64,000 nt of DNA from an uncultured Pseudomonadales bacterium (GTDB lineage Bacteria; Pseudomonadota; Gammaproteobacteria; Pseudomonadales; Pseudohongiellaceae). The stretch spans positions 1 to 64,000 of the forward strand of contig CALTDI010000001.1 in the NCBI GenBank assembly GCA_943842505.1, read 5' to 3'. Each line of letters begins with the position of its first letter. The stretch's first letter is position 1. Made by a program: the position numbers and the translations under genes. The notes under the pieces are model-generated. The model worked only from the letters and a program-made list of their open reading frames with translations, made no database searches and had not been told where the DNA came from. Of the stretch, positions 20,975-29,899 are shown piece after piece.

Positions 20975-21271
20975 ATGTCTGACTCCAGCGCCAATTCCTA
21001 CTGGAAGGCTAATATTCGATTAGTTCTTTCACTTCTCTTTGTATGGTTCTTCATATCTTTCGGTTGTGGAATTCTTTTCGTCGACGCCCTCGATACGATT
21101 CGCTTCGGTGGATTCAAACTCGGCTTCTGGATCGCTCAACAGGGTTCGATCTTCGTCTTCGTGGCGCTGATCATTATTTACATTCGGGCAATGGACAAGC
21201 TAGACGATAAATACAATCTTGAATCCTCCAACGAGAAAGACTCGGCAGCATCCCAGGAGAGTTCAAAATGA
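20975..21271 (+). CDS. DUF4212 small subunit of a sodium/solute symporter
   Basis: I start at the ATG at 20975, which has AAGAGG 6 nt upstream; the ATG at 20969 is only 0-2 nt from the SD. The 98-residue product has two transmembrane helices separated by GFKLGFWIAQQGSI, the DUF4212 signature. Such proteins accompany large SSS symporters of the VC_2705 type. Its stop overlaps the next ATG (ATGA). Confidence 0.9.
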   Translation: MSDSSANSYWKANIRLVLSLLFVWFFISFGCGILFVDALDTIRFGGFKLGFWIAQQGSIFVFVALIIIYIRAMDKLDDKYNLESSNEKDSAASQESSK

Positions 21272-22956
21272 GCGTACAAATCTGGACCTATATTTTTGTC
21301 GCCCTTTCCTTCAGCCTCTACATCGGTATCGCAATCTGGTCTCGCGCAGGGTCAACCAAGGAATTCTATGTCGCCGGAGGCGGTGTACCTCCATTGGCGA
21401 ACGGTATGGCAACGGCTGCAGACTGGATGTCCGCCGCTTCCTTCATCTCCATGGCTGGTCTCATCTCTTTTCTAGGCCGCGACGGAACCTTCTATCTGAT
21501 GGGCTGGACCGGCGGCTATGTGCTGCTCGCCCTACTGCTGGCACCCTATCTGAGGAAATTTGGTAAATTTACGGTGCCGGACTTTATCGGTGACCGCTAC
21601 TACTCTCAGACTGCCAGACTTATAGCCGTGTTCTGCGCGATCTCTGTCTCCTTCGTCTATGTATGCGGTCAGATGCAGGGCGCAGGCATCGTATTCTCTC
21701 GATTCCTCGAAGTGGATTTCACCACCGGCGTGCTCATCGGTATGGCGATCGTTTTCTTCTATGCCGTATTAGGTGGCATGAAAGGCATTACCTACACACA
21801 GGTAGCACAATACTGCGTGCTTATCTTCGCCTTCATGGTACCGGCGATATTCATTTCAATTATGATGACCGGCCAACCTATTCCACAGATCGGATTCGGC
21901 TCTGAATTGACCGAGGCTTATGGCGGCGGCTATCTGCTAGACAGGTTAGATGGGCTTAGCGAGCAGCTAGGCTTCGCGACCTACACCGAGGGTCAGCGCA
22001 GCACTCAAGACGTGTTTTTTATTACTGCGGCACTGATGTTTGGTACTGCCGGACTGCCCCACGTCATTATTCGCTTCTTCACCGTTCCCAATGTTAGAGA
22101 CGCGCGCAAGTCTGCAGGTTATGCCCTGGTGTTTATCGCTATTCTCTACACGACCGCCCCCGCTGTTGCTGCCTTCGCTCGCACCAACCTCATCAATACG
22201 GTCAGCAACGCAGAATACGAGATGGTTCCGGAGTGGTTCAGCAAATGGGAGAACACCGGACTGATCACATTCGACGACAAGAATAACGACGGCATCATTC
22301 AATATGTGGGCGACCCAGCGACTAACGAATTAAATGTAAATAGAGACATCATGGTGTTGGCGAATCCCGAGATTGCGGAATTGCCTAACTGGGTGGTAGC
22401 GCTGGTAGTTGCGGGAGCCCTCGCCGCTGCGCTGTCCACGGCTGCGGGCCTGCTATTGGTTATCTCAACCTCGGTAGCCCATGACATGATGAAACGGACG
22501 TTCATGCCAAATATCTCGGAGAAGCAAGAGCTCGCCTATGCGCGAATTTCGATCTTCGTCGCAGTGCTGATATCGGGTTACTACGGGATTAATGCGCCTG
22601 CCTATGTGGCACAGGTGGTCGCCTTTGCATTCGGGTTAGCCGCGGCATCTTTCTTCCCAGCCATAGTGCTCGGTATTTTTCAGAAGCGTATGAACAAAGA
22701 AGGCGCCATTGCCGGAATGATCGTCGGCTTTACATTCACCGCGGCCTATATTATCTACTTCAAGATTATTAACCCAGCGGCTGACACCGCTGACAACTGG
22801 TTGTTTGGAATTTCACCGGAGGGAATTGGCTCTCTTGGCACAGTGGCAAACCTGCTTGTTGCTCTGGCTGTAGCAAAGTTCACACCACAACCACCAGCTG
22901 AGGTGCAAGAGATCGTGGAGAATATTCGCCTGCCAGGCGAGACCATCCCTCGCTAA
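21268..22956 (+). CDS. Sodium:solute symporter (SSS family), large subunit
   Basis: A 562-residue, roughly 13-helix SSS transporter related to ActP, with FYVAGGGVPPLANGMATAADWMSAASFISMAG near the N-terminus and GLPHVIIRFFTVPNVRDARKS centrally. The loop after DKNNDGIIQY resembles a partial EF-hand. Pairing with DUF4212 indicates the VC_2705 type, likely importing a small carboxylate; substrate not shown. Translationally coupled to the small subunit and predicted to share its AAYAAYAA control site. Confidence 0.92.
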   Translation: MSVQIWTYIFVALSFSLYIGIAIWSRAGSTKEFYVAGGGVPPLANGMATAADWMSAASFISMAGLISFLGRDGTFYLMGWTGGYVLLALLLAPYLRKFGKFTVPDFIGDRYYSQTARLIAVFCAISVSFVYVCGQMQGAGIVFSRFLEVDFTTGVLIGMAIVFFYAVLGGMKGITYTQVAQYCVLIFAFMVPAIFISIMMTGQPIPQIGFGSELTEAYGGGYLLDRLDGLSEQLGFATYTEGQRSTQDVFFITAALMFGTAGLPHVIIRFFTVPNVRDARKSAGYALVFIAILYTTAPAVAAFARTNLINTVSNAEYEMVPEWFSKWENTGLITFDDKNNDGIIQYVGDPATNELNVNRDIMVLANPEIAELPNWVVALVVAGALAAALSTAAGLLLVISTSVAHDMMKRTFMPNISEKQELAYARISIFVAVLISGYYGINAPAYVAQVVAFAFGLAAASFFPAIVLGIFQKRMNKEGAIAGMIVGFTFTAAYIIYFKIINPAADTADNWLFGISPEGIGSLGTVANLLVALAVAKFTPQPPAEVQEIVENIRLPGETIPR

Positions 22957-22966
22957 CAAGCCTTTC

Positions 22967-22995
22967 GAGATACCCCAGTGCACTGCGGGTATCTC
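22967..22995. terminator. Hairpin between convergent symporter genes
   Basis: GAGATACCC (22967-22975) pairs perfectly with GGGTATCTC (22987-22995) around a loop that is itself a CAGTG/CACTG palindrome. A short CTTTC follows on the plus strand. It sits in the 60-bp gap between two convergent stops, so it probably terminates one or both transcripts. Confidence 0.7.
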
Positions 22996-23016
22996 CTTTC
23001 AACTAAGTACTTAGCT

Positions 23017-24690
23017 CTAAGTCTTGTGCTTACCGTGTTCTGTCTCTTCCCAGTACTTCGTGACAGTCTGCTTCATTTCTTTGTGCATAAACAAGATGCC
23101 GATCAGGTTTGGTACCGTCATTAATACGATGGTAATTAGCGCGACGTTCCACACGATAGTCGTATCGGCCAAGGCTGCATAGAAGAAGCCCAACACGTAC
23201 ACAACACGATAGGGCAGCACAGATTTGGGCCCTAACAGATAAGTCATGGCTCTATCGCCATAGTAAGACCAGGCGATGGCCGTCGAGAAGGCAAACAGCA
23301 CTAGCCCTATAGAGACAATATATTTGCCGAAATCTCCAAACAAGCCCTGGGTGAAAGCCATCGTCGTCAATGGTACCGAGTGCAGCAGGGACTTGCCGCT
23401 CACCTCAACATCACCATCGTCCAATCTCCCCCCGGAAACGATGAGTTGGCCGGTTATCGGTTGCCCATCTCTGCTATAGACAACGTCCTCGGCGAAAGAT
23501 CTAGCGCTTATCAGAGTAAAGTCGCCATTGTTGTCTGCAGCGCGTCCATCAAAGACGGAGAATTCACCCGAGAAACTACTCGCATCCGATTCATCACCAT
23601 TGAGGTAGGCGAACAGCTGGGTAACATCTTCTGCATTCGATTCTTCATAAGACCCTGCAACGAAGCTCATGTCAGCGCGTTGAAAGTCATTCTCAAACTT
23701 CTCCATCCAGACACCGGAAGAGAGGATCACGAGACCCGTAATCGTACAAATAACAATAGTGTCGATGAAGGGCTCAAGGATAGACACCATGCCCTCATCG
23801 GCGGGCTCGTCGGTTCTGGCAGCGGCGTGGGCGATTGGCGCTGAACCCTGACCCGCCTCATTCGAATACAGGCCTCGATTTACTCCTCGATCGAAAGCAT
23901 AGGCAAATGAAGCACCGAGAAAGCCGCCCACAGCCGCCGATCCGGTAAAGGCGTCGGAGAAGATAGAGATAAAAGAGGGACCGATATTGGCAAGATTAGG
24001 AATTATCACTGCGAACGCGCCAATCAGATAGATAACAGCCATGGTGGGCACTATGGTCGCGGCGACCTTTGCTATACGAGTGATGCCGCCAATGATGACC
24101 AGGGCTAGCAAAACCGATAGCACACTGGCGGTAATTATTGGCTCAATCTCGAAAGTGCTCTTCAGACCGGCAGCGATACTGTTAATTTGCGGAAGATTTC
24201 CTGTACCGAATGAACTCAGTACCGTAGCTATGGCAAACAAGATCGCCAACCACTTCGCGTTAAGGCCCTTCTCCATGTAATACATGGGGCCTCCCGCCAT
24301 CGTACCATCTGCGGTCTTCTCGCGGTACTTATGTGAAAGCGTTACCTCAACAAACTTACTGGTCATTCCGAAGAACGCCGTCATCCACATCCAGAATAGC
24401 GCAGCAGGGCCACCTAGGTGCAAGGCCAATGCCACACCGCCAATATTACCGGTTCCGACTGTTCCAGAGAGCGCCGTTGCCAGGGCCTGAAAATGTGATG
24501 TGTCTCCAGCAGCGCCATCCTTATCGAACTTGCCAGTGGTGATGCCGATGGCATGTTTGAAATAGCGAATCTGAGGAAAACCAAGATAGAGAGTAAAGAA
24601 AACACCGGTGGAGAGAAGCAGTGCCGGAAACCACATCGCACTGCCAAGGTAACCGTCTATGAAAATTAAAAAATCATTAACCGCGTCCAA
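23017..24690 (-). CDS. Alanine/glycine:cation symporter (AGCS family) with a large insertion
   Basis: The 557-residue protein has AGCS signatures ([52 protein letters not shown]). Family members are usually ~450 residues; the excess is an acidic, hydrophilic block at about residues 330-440 between late helices, including [18 protein letters not shown]. The start is the TTG at 24690, with GGGG 8 nt upstream; no ATG is near. It would take up an amino acid with Na+ or H+. Confidence 0.9.
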   Translation of the reverse strand: MDAVNDFLIFIDGYLGSAMWFPALLLSTGVFFTLYLGFPQIRYFKHAIGITTGKFDKDGAAGDTSHFQALATALSGTVGTGNIGGVALALHLGGPAALFWMWMTAFFGMTSKFVEVTLSHKYREKTADGTMAGGPMYYMEKGLNAKWLAILFAIATVLSSFGTGNLPQINSIAAGLKSTFEIEPIITASVLSVLLALVIIGGITRIAKVAATIVPTMAVIYLIGAFAVIIPNLANIGPSFISIFSDAFTGSAAVGGFLGASFAYAFDRGVNRGLYSNEAGQGSAPIAHAAARTDEPADEGMVSILEPFIDTIVICTITGLVILSSGVWMEKFENDFQRADMSFVAGSYEESNAEDVTQLFAYLNGDESDASSFSGEFSVFDGRAADNNGDFTLISARSFAEDVVYSRDGQPITGQLIVSGGRLDDGDVEVSGKSLLHSVPLTTMAFTQGLFGDFGKYIVSIGLVLFAFSTAIAWSYYGDRAMTYLLGPKSVLPYRVVYVLGFFYAALADTTIVWNVALITIVLMTVPNLIGILFMHKEMKQTVTKYWEETEHGKHKT

Positions 24691-24749
24691 TGTAATACCC
24701 CACTAATTATCTGTTTGCCGAATCTCGTAGCTAATGTGTAATTCGCATA

Positions 24750-25598
24750 TTAATCGTCACTGATAGATATAATTGGGCCATCGTTACTGCTTGATACAGC
24801 TAACAGTTGCTGCTCAACCCTGCCCGCTAATTCCATATACGCTTTCGTGGCGATGTGATCTGAATTCGATGCTACCACAGGATTGCCCGCATCCGTCGTT
24901 TCTCGAATGGTTAAATCTAACGGAAGACGACCTATAACTTCCACCCCGTATTCGGCCGATAGCCTATCTCCACCGCCGCTGCCAAAGATTGCCTCTTCAT
25001 GCCCACAATTCGAGCAGGTATGCATGCTCATATTCTCAACGACGCCCAATATGGGCACGTCAACCTTCTTAAACATTTCGATACCCTTGCGAGCATCCAG
25101 CAAGGCCACATCCTGGGGCGTAGTTACAATCACCGCACCACTCACCTTCACAGACTGCGCCAGGGACAACTGAATGTCTCCAGTGCCCGGCGGCATATCG
25201 ACAATCAAATAATCCAGATCAGACCAGGCCGTGTCATTCAGCATCTGATTAAAGGCAGAGATTATCATCGGGGCGCGCCACACCATGGCGGTCTTCTGAT
25301 CGACCAAGAACCCCATAGAATTGCACTCGATGCCATGCGCCTTAAGTGGCAGCATAAACTTGTTGTCGTGGATCTTTGGCCTAGTGCCTTCGGGAACCCC
25401 CATCATTAATGGCAGACTGGGCCCATAGATATCAGCATCTAAAATACCCACGCTGCGCCCCAGCTTGGATAGCGCAAGCGCAAGATTTACTGCGGTAGTA
25501 GATTTCCCTACTCCGCCCTTCCCGGAAGCCACACAAATTATGTGGTTAATCTTTTCAATACTTCTCAATTTACCTTCCCTTACTGCCTTGTAACTCAA
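24750..25598 (-). CDS. Mrp/ApbC Fe-S cluster carrier ATPase, short form
   Basis: The 282-residue NBP35/Mrp-type ATPase has the deviant Walker A GKGGVGKS (26-33), DADIYGPS, VDMPPGTGD and the cluster-binding pair TCSNCG. The N-terminal MIP18/DUF59 domain found in ~360-residue Mrp proteins is missing. It delivers Fe-S clusters to apoproteins. It is not next to metG, its common neighbour in other gammaproteobacteria. Confidence 0.92.
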   Translation of the reverse strand: MSYKAVREGKLRSIEKINHIICVASGKGGVGKSTTAVNLALALSKLGRSVGILDADIYGPSLPLMMGVPEGTRPKIHDNKFMLPLKAHGIECNSMGFLVDQKTAMVWRAPMIISAFNQMLNDTAWSDLDYLIVDMPPGTGDIQLSLAQSVKVSGAVIVTTPQDVALLDARKGIEMFKKVDVPILGVVENMSMHTCSNCGHEEAIFGSGGGDRLSAEYGVEVIGRLPLDLTIRETTDAGNPVVASNSDHIATKAYMELAGRVEQQLLAVSSSNDGPIISISDD

Positions 25599-25866
25599 TT
25601 GAGCATTATGCTGGCTATTCTCCTGAGTCGCGAACTCACAACTCGCTGGAGACTCAATGCTGCGAAACGAGCACTGATTATCTTTGATTAGCTACGAAAA
25701 ATCCAAGACAAGTCAGGGAAAGACTGCGGAACACAGCACTTCGAGTAAACGGTAACGCGGTCATTTATGATTAGGAGGAATAATCTCGTCTAAATACGAG
25801 CCAAGAGACACAAACAGTGCAAATTGAGAATGACAGGCAAGCTGCTTCACCGCTAGAATCCAGACT
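25599..25866. other. Divergent intergenic region, no gene seen
   Basis: A 268-bp gap between divergent genes. It holds an inverted GAGTC...GACTC pair near 25626-25655 and an AGGAGG at about 25771 that has no start codon at the right distance. No confident promoter or RNA. Confidence 0.3.
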
Positions 25867-26409
25867 ATGCAAAACACATTAAGGGTATCCTCTGTTTTCG
25901 CCTTGTTGGGCTGTATGTCGCTCCCGTTCTATTCGAGTGCCGAGCAACAAGAAGAGACCGAGGTCAAGTTCGCGTTCTACTCCTCGGCCTGGGGAGAAAA
26001 TACCGACGACGGCCTACGCCTCGTCGCATTCAATCAAACACCGGCCCCGATTAGACTTAATAGCATCGAACTTCATAGTGGTGACGAGTCAGCAGAAACC
26101 ATTGTGATAGATATCGAGTTGGAGATTCCCTCTGGCGGCTATGCCGACAAGGAATTCGGCTACATCGATTTGCTCTCGGGAGATGAATGTATCGACCGAA
26201 CAATGCAGGAAAACTGGAAGCTTGTAGAGATCTCTAACTACACCCTAAATCCCTCGGTAAGAAACCTAATAATAGAAAACACCGATTCTTTCCGTATCTA
26301 TCAGTGTGTTCAGACTATTTCCACTTCGTGGACGGACCTGAGCAGCAATCAACTGTATGAGTATGAGGAATGGGTCTTATTTCACTTTGAGACCCGGAGA
26401 GACTTATAA
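25867..26409 (+). CDS. Exported protein of unknown function
   Basis: I do not recognise this 180-residue protein. It has a signal peptide (LRVSSVFALLGCMSLPFYSSAEQ), then a mainly beta-strand region beginning VKFAFYSSAWGENTDDGLRLVAFNQTPAPIRLNSIEL, suggestive of an immunoglobulin-like or beta-sandwich fold, and two later cysteines (in SGDECIDR and YQCVQT) that could form a disulfide in the periplasm. A Cys in the hydrophobic stretch (LLGC) could alternatively be a lipobox. It ends at a shared terminator with hppA. Confidence 0.75.
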   Translation: MQNTLRVSSVFALLGCMSLPFYSSAEQQEETEVKFAFYSSAWGENTDDGLRLVAFNQTPAPIRLNSIELHSGDESAETIVIDIELEIPSGGYADKEFGYIDLLSGDECIDRTMQENWKLVEISNYTLNPSVRNLIIENTDSFRIYQCVQTISTSWTDLSSNQLYEYEEWVLFHFETRRDL

Positions 26410-26436
26410 CAGCCACAGACAGAAATTTCAGGCAAT

Positions 26437-26468
26437 AAAAAAGGGGATCAGATGACCCCCTTTTTTTT
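26437..26468. terminator. Bidirectional rho-independent terminator
   Basis: An A-rich run, GGGG, an 8-nt centre with further TCA/TGA pairing, CCCC and a run of eight T. The A-tract on one side and T-tract on the other make it a terminator on both strands, between the convergent exported protein and hppA. Confidence 0.92.
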
Positions 26469-26487
26469 AACTAATTTCTAGGTTCCG

Positions 26488-28611
26488 CTATAGCAAGATG
26501 CCGCCATACTGAACGAAGAATGGTGCAAATACCAAGCTGAGAATCGCAGAAAGCTTGATAAGGATATTAAGTGAAGGGCCTGAAGTATCTTTCATCGGGT
26601 CACCAACAGTATCACCAACAACAGCCGCAGTGTGCTCGTCTGAGCCCTTGCCACCATGATTACCTGCTTCGATGTACTTCTTGGCGTTGTCCCAAGCACC
26701 ACCACTATTGGAAGAAGCGATGGCGAGTACGCCGCCGGTGATTAGTGAACCGATCAGCATTGCCGCCACGGCTTCAACACCGAACAGGAATCCCACAACA
26801 AGAGGCGAGCCCATGATCAATACGCCAGGCGCGATCATTTCTTTTAGTGCTGCCTGAGTAGAGATAGCCACACACTTCGCATAATCAGGCGTACCCGTAC
26901 CTTCCATAATGCCCGGAATGGTTTTGAACTGATGACGCACTTCTTCGATCATCGCAAATGCCGCCGCACCAACTGACTTCATAGTCATGGCAGAGAACAA
27001 GAAAGGCAGAACCGCACCGACAAACAGGAAAGTGAAAACCAGAGGCTCTAATAAGCTCATGGAAATAGGCTCGCCCATCAATTTCTCAGCGGTAGTAATG
27101 AAGGCCGCAAACAACGCAAGTGACGTCAGTATCGCAGCACCAATCGCAAAACCCTTACCGATAGCCGCGGTCGTATTGCCCGCAGAATCGAGAATGTCAG
27201 TTCTACGTCTTACTTCTGACTCCAAGCCCACCATCTCAGCAATACCGCCGGCATTGTCAGCAACTGGGCCGTAGGCATCGATAGTCAGAGTTAGCACGAG
27301 GCTGCCCAGCATACCTAGAGAGGCAATCGCGATGCCGTACATGCCGGCAAGCTCCCAGGATATGAAGATGCTTATCGCAATGGCGATATAAGGAAGAACC
27401 GTACTCTTATAGCCGAGTGCGAGGCCATAGATGATGTTTGTAGCAACACCGGTTTCGCAAGACTTAGCTACTTCCTGTACTGGAGCAAATTTTTCAGATG
27501 TGTAGTAGCCAGTTAGCAAGCCAACCGCTAGACCTGAAATCAAGCCAGCCAGGAAGCAGAAATAAACACCAACGTTGGTATAGTCAGAGCCGCCTAGATT
27601 AAATTGATCTGGAATCAGAGCAAGAGTAAAGAAGTACATTACCACGGCCATAATGGCACTGGAGATAATCAACAACTTCATCAATGCTGGCGCGACATCG
27701 TCTTCAGTCTTAACACCAACCAAGAGTTTAGTGATTAGGGCTATAGGGATACCTACGGCGCTGATCAATATTGGGAATAACAAAGCGTCTGGATTACCGG
27801 CAAATACCACAGCACTAATAACCATCGCGGCACAGGTACTCTCCGCACAGGAGCCGAAAAGGTCGGCACCCATTCCTGCCACGTCACCTACGTTGTCACC
27901 AACGTTGTCAGCGATTACCGCAGGGTTACGTGGATCATCCTCAGGAATGCCCTGCTCAACCTTACCTACAAGGTCAGCACCAACGTCGGCAGCCTTAGTG
28001 AAGATACCGCCACCAACTCGAGCGAACAGTGCAATAGTTGAACCACCTAAACCAAATCCAGCGATAACCTCCATAAGGATGTGGTTATTCTCTTCGCCCA
28101 GATCTGCCAGCAAGAACTTCATCACTACGTAGATAATAACCAGACCTAGAGTCGCCAGGCCAACGAGGGCAAAGCCCATCACCGCTCCAGAGTTAATGGC
28201 TACGTCGTAGGCTGCAGAGATGTCTTTCTTTGCAGAAACCGTAGTTCGGGCATTACCCTGAGTGGCAACCTTCATACCTATATAGCCTGAGGCTATAGAG
28301 ATGGCGCCACCAAATAGAAAGGCGATAGCCGTATAGATTCCCTCATGGATGTTCGGGGTATGTGTATCGTTAATCAGGACAGCGATAATAGCCGCAAAGA
28401 CCACCATAAAGATGGAGAGTACTTTGTATTCCTGCTTTAGGAATGCCATGGCTCCGTCTGCAATAGCGCCGTGGATGAAGGTAAGCTTCTTCGCCTGCTC
28501 TTCTTCCAGCCCCAGGTCGAGGGGTACACTTATTACCTTCTTCATATAAAAGAAGGCAATTCCCAAGCCTAGCAGCGACAGGACTGTAGTTACCGTAATT
28601 GTTATGCCCAT
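26488..28611 (-). CDS. hppA: Membrane-bound ion-pumping pyrophosphatase, K+-dependent type
   Basis: A 707-residue, ~16-helix V-type pyrophosphatase. The active-site loops [38 protein letters not shown] (abbreviated: [11 protein letters not shown] and DNVGDNVGD) and the C-terminal [16 protein letters not shown] are intact. It couples PPi hydrolysis to H+ and/or Na+ export. The GNTTAA segment has Ala where K+-independent enzymes have Lys (GNTTKA), placing it in the K+-dependent class, which includes Na+ pumps; I cannot decide the ion from sequence alone. Confidence 0.96.
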   Translation of the reverse strand: MGITITVTTVLSLLGLGIAFFYMKKVISVPLDLGLEEEQAKKLTFIHGAIADGAMAFLKQEYKVLSIFMVVFAAIIAVLINDTHTPNIHEGIYTAIAFLFGGAISIASGYIGMKVATQGNARTTVSAKKDISAAYDVAINSGAVMGFALVGLATLGLVIIYVVMKFLLADLGEENNHILMEVIAGFGLGGSTIALFARVGGGIFTKAADVGADLVGKVEQGIPEDDPRNPAVIADNVGDNVGDVAGMGADLFGSCAESTCAAMVISAVVFAGNPDALLFPILISAVGIPIALITKLLVGVKTEDDVAPALMKLLIISSAIMAVVMYFFTLALIPDQFNLGGSDYTNVGVYFCFLAGLISGLAVGLLTGYYTSEKFAPVQEVAKSCETGVATNIIYGLALGYKSTVLPYIAIAISIFISWELAGMYGIAIASLGMLGSLVLTLTIDAYGPVADNAGGIAEMVGLESEVRRRTDILDSAGNTTAAIGKGFAIGAAILTSLALFAAFITTAEKLMGEPISMSLLEPLVFTFLFVGAVLPFLFSAMTMKSVGAAAFAMIEEVRHQFKTIPGIMEGTGTPDYAKCVAISTQAALKEMIAPGVLIMGSPLVVGFLFGVEAVAAMLIGSLITGGVLAIASSNSGGAWDNAKKYIEAGNHGGKGSDEHTAAVVGDTVGDPMKDTSGPSLNILIKLSAILSLVFAPFFVQYGGILL

Positions 28612-28687
28612 CTAAATTCTACCCCTCAAAAATGGAATGTTTATTTTAAAGGCGCGCACTTTACCATAATGGACGCCGCAAAAAAAG

Positions 28688-28703
28688 GCGATAAACACGC
28701 TGT
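28688..28703. repeat. 16-bp direct repeat, copy 1 (upstream of hppA)
   Basis: GCGATAAACACGCTGT occurs here and again at 29791-29806, 1.1 kb away. This copy lies about 80 bp upstream of hppA. The core ACA-CGC-TGT is an inverted repeat, as for an operator half-site pair. Confidence 0.6.
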
Positions 28704-28815
28704 GAAACCAGTATTTCAGTGCATATCGGAGTATTTCAGAGGAAGCTGGAAACACCCCTGCATACAGACATCGCTGAAGACTGGAAGTAGAGGCAATAAA
28801 GAGGTCGGTGGCGGC

Positions 28816-28977
28816 TTATTTCTTGGATTTACGGCGTTTCTTATTCTTACTCGGGGTCTTATCGGTTTCACCTCGAGATAGACGGAAAGCCTGACGCATC
28901 GCATCAAGCTTGGCTTCCTTGCGCTTATGCAGCTGGCTCTCCTTGCCAGCTTGAAAATCGACGATCTTATCAACCAT
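28816..28977 (-). CDS. Small basic protein, 53 residues
   Basis: A short open frame from the ATG at 28977 to TAA at 28816. The product starts MVDKIVDFQAGKESQLHKRK and ends in a lysine/arginine tail TPSKNKKRRKSKK; it is predicted helical and highly charged, fitting a nucleic-acid-associated protein. Codon choice (AAG, GAT, CGT, CTG) resembles the neighbours. It begins 25 bp after the lipoprotein gene on the same strand, suggesting an operon. No strong Shine-Dalgarno is seen. Family not recognised. Confidence 0.65.
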   Translation of the reverse strand: MVDKIVDFQAGKESQLHKRKEAKLDAMRQAFRLSRGETDKTPSKNKKRRKSKK

Positions 28978-29002
28978 GGTCGGATACAGCTTATCTCATC
29001 AA

Positions 29003-29656
29003 CTATTGTGAGTTGGACTGGCGCAGCAATTCGTCCTTGCGTGACTCTAATTCGGCTATCAGGTCCTTAGCTAGGGGCTCCAGGGTATTTCCAGCCGCAT
29101 CGGTATTCTCGTATTTATCCTGCTCTTCTGTAAGGACAGTCAAGAGTTCTTCGGCAACCTCGACGGCCTGCATCAGACTAGCAGTTCTCGATTCATCATC
29201 GACCACATCGGCCTGAATTGAGGCAATCTGCTGCTCCAGAGCGGCTATACGGTCTAGCTTTTCCTGCCTCTGCGCTTCAACCGCGGCAATTGCAGCCAGT
29301 CGCTCGCGCTCGCGCTGCTCCTCCGCCTCTGCGACCTGACGCTCCGCTTCGGCTCGCGCCTGTGCCTCGGCTAGCTGGCGATCTCTTTGCGCCTGCACTC
29401 TGGCCCGCTCCGCCTGTGCCCGTTCTCGTTGCCGTTGCAGCTGCGCTGCACGCGCTCGCTCCTGCTCCACTGCCACCTGCGCTGCCTCTTGCTCCATCGC
29501 TATGCGCTCGGCTTCGACAGCTACTAATTCCGCCTCTCTTGCGCCCTGCGATGCGCAGGAAGCGAGAGTGAGCATCGCCACAGTGACGAGAATCGCGCGC
29601 GATTTCGATGCTATTGGGAAGAGACGAAAATCGCTCAGTTCCAATCGATACTTCAT
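29003..29656 (-). CDS. Coiled-coil lipoprotein rich in Ala, Arg, Gln and Glu
   Basis: The 217-residue protein has a long N-terminal tail, a hydrophobic segment and a lipobox LASC (31-34) with Cys34 as lipidation site. Residues ~40-150 are an uninterrupted A/R/Q/E-rich helix with QRxRAQAERARxQAQRDRQ-type heptads, then a second coiled coil. An AAGGAG lies 6-7 nt before the ATG. It could be a periplasmic spacer or a peptidoglycan-linked scaffold; the low-complexity composition prevents a family assignment. Confidence 0.85.
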   Translation of the reverse strand: MKYRLELSDFRLFPIASKSRAILVTVAMLTLASCASQGAREAELVAVEAERIAMEQEAAQVAVEQERARAAQLQRQRERAQAERARVQAQRDRQLAEAQARAEAERQVAEAEEQRERERLAAIAAVEAQRQEKLDRIAALEQQIASIQADVVDDESRTASLMQAVEVAEELLTVLTEEQDKYENTDAAGNTLEPLAKDLIAELESRKDELLRQSNSQ

Positions 29657-29790
29657 GACAATCTCCTTCTGGTTGAGCGCCTCGCTTTATCGGCACTCCC
29701 ATCTATCAAAGGATACTAACGCCAAGCCCTTGATTAATAAATTATTTTCTATATAAATCGTAGAATCTGTCGACTTTGTCATACTTTATA

Positions 29791-29806
29791 GCGATAAACA
29801 CGCTGT
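29791..29806. repeat. 16-bp direct repeat, copy 2 (between divergent genes)
   Basis: Second exact copy of GCGATAAACACGCTGT, here extended to AAACA-CGC-TGTTT, a better inverted repeat than in copy 1. It lies 93 bp before the plus-strand gene at 29900 and 135 bp before the minus-strand lipoprotein gene. Confidence 0.6.
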
Positions 29807-29899
29807 TTGTCAGTAAAATCAAGACTTAGGCCATGTATCGGCAGGGCCTCAATACATTTCATCTCAGCAGCTTAATCCGGCGAGCAATAAGAATTCACA

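Noticed and set aside
25765-25790. AGGAGG followed by a possible small gene
   Set aside because: No start codon at suitable distance.
28669-28973. Open frames on both strands around the 53-codon gene
   Set aside because: Out-of-frame shadows with Pro/Arg-rich compositions; the 53-codon frame is more plausible.
29277-29702. 141-codon frame overlapping the lipoprotein gene
   Set aside because: Low-complexity shadow of the repetitive A/R/Q/E coding sequence.
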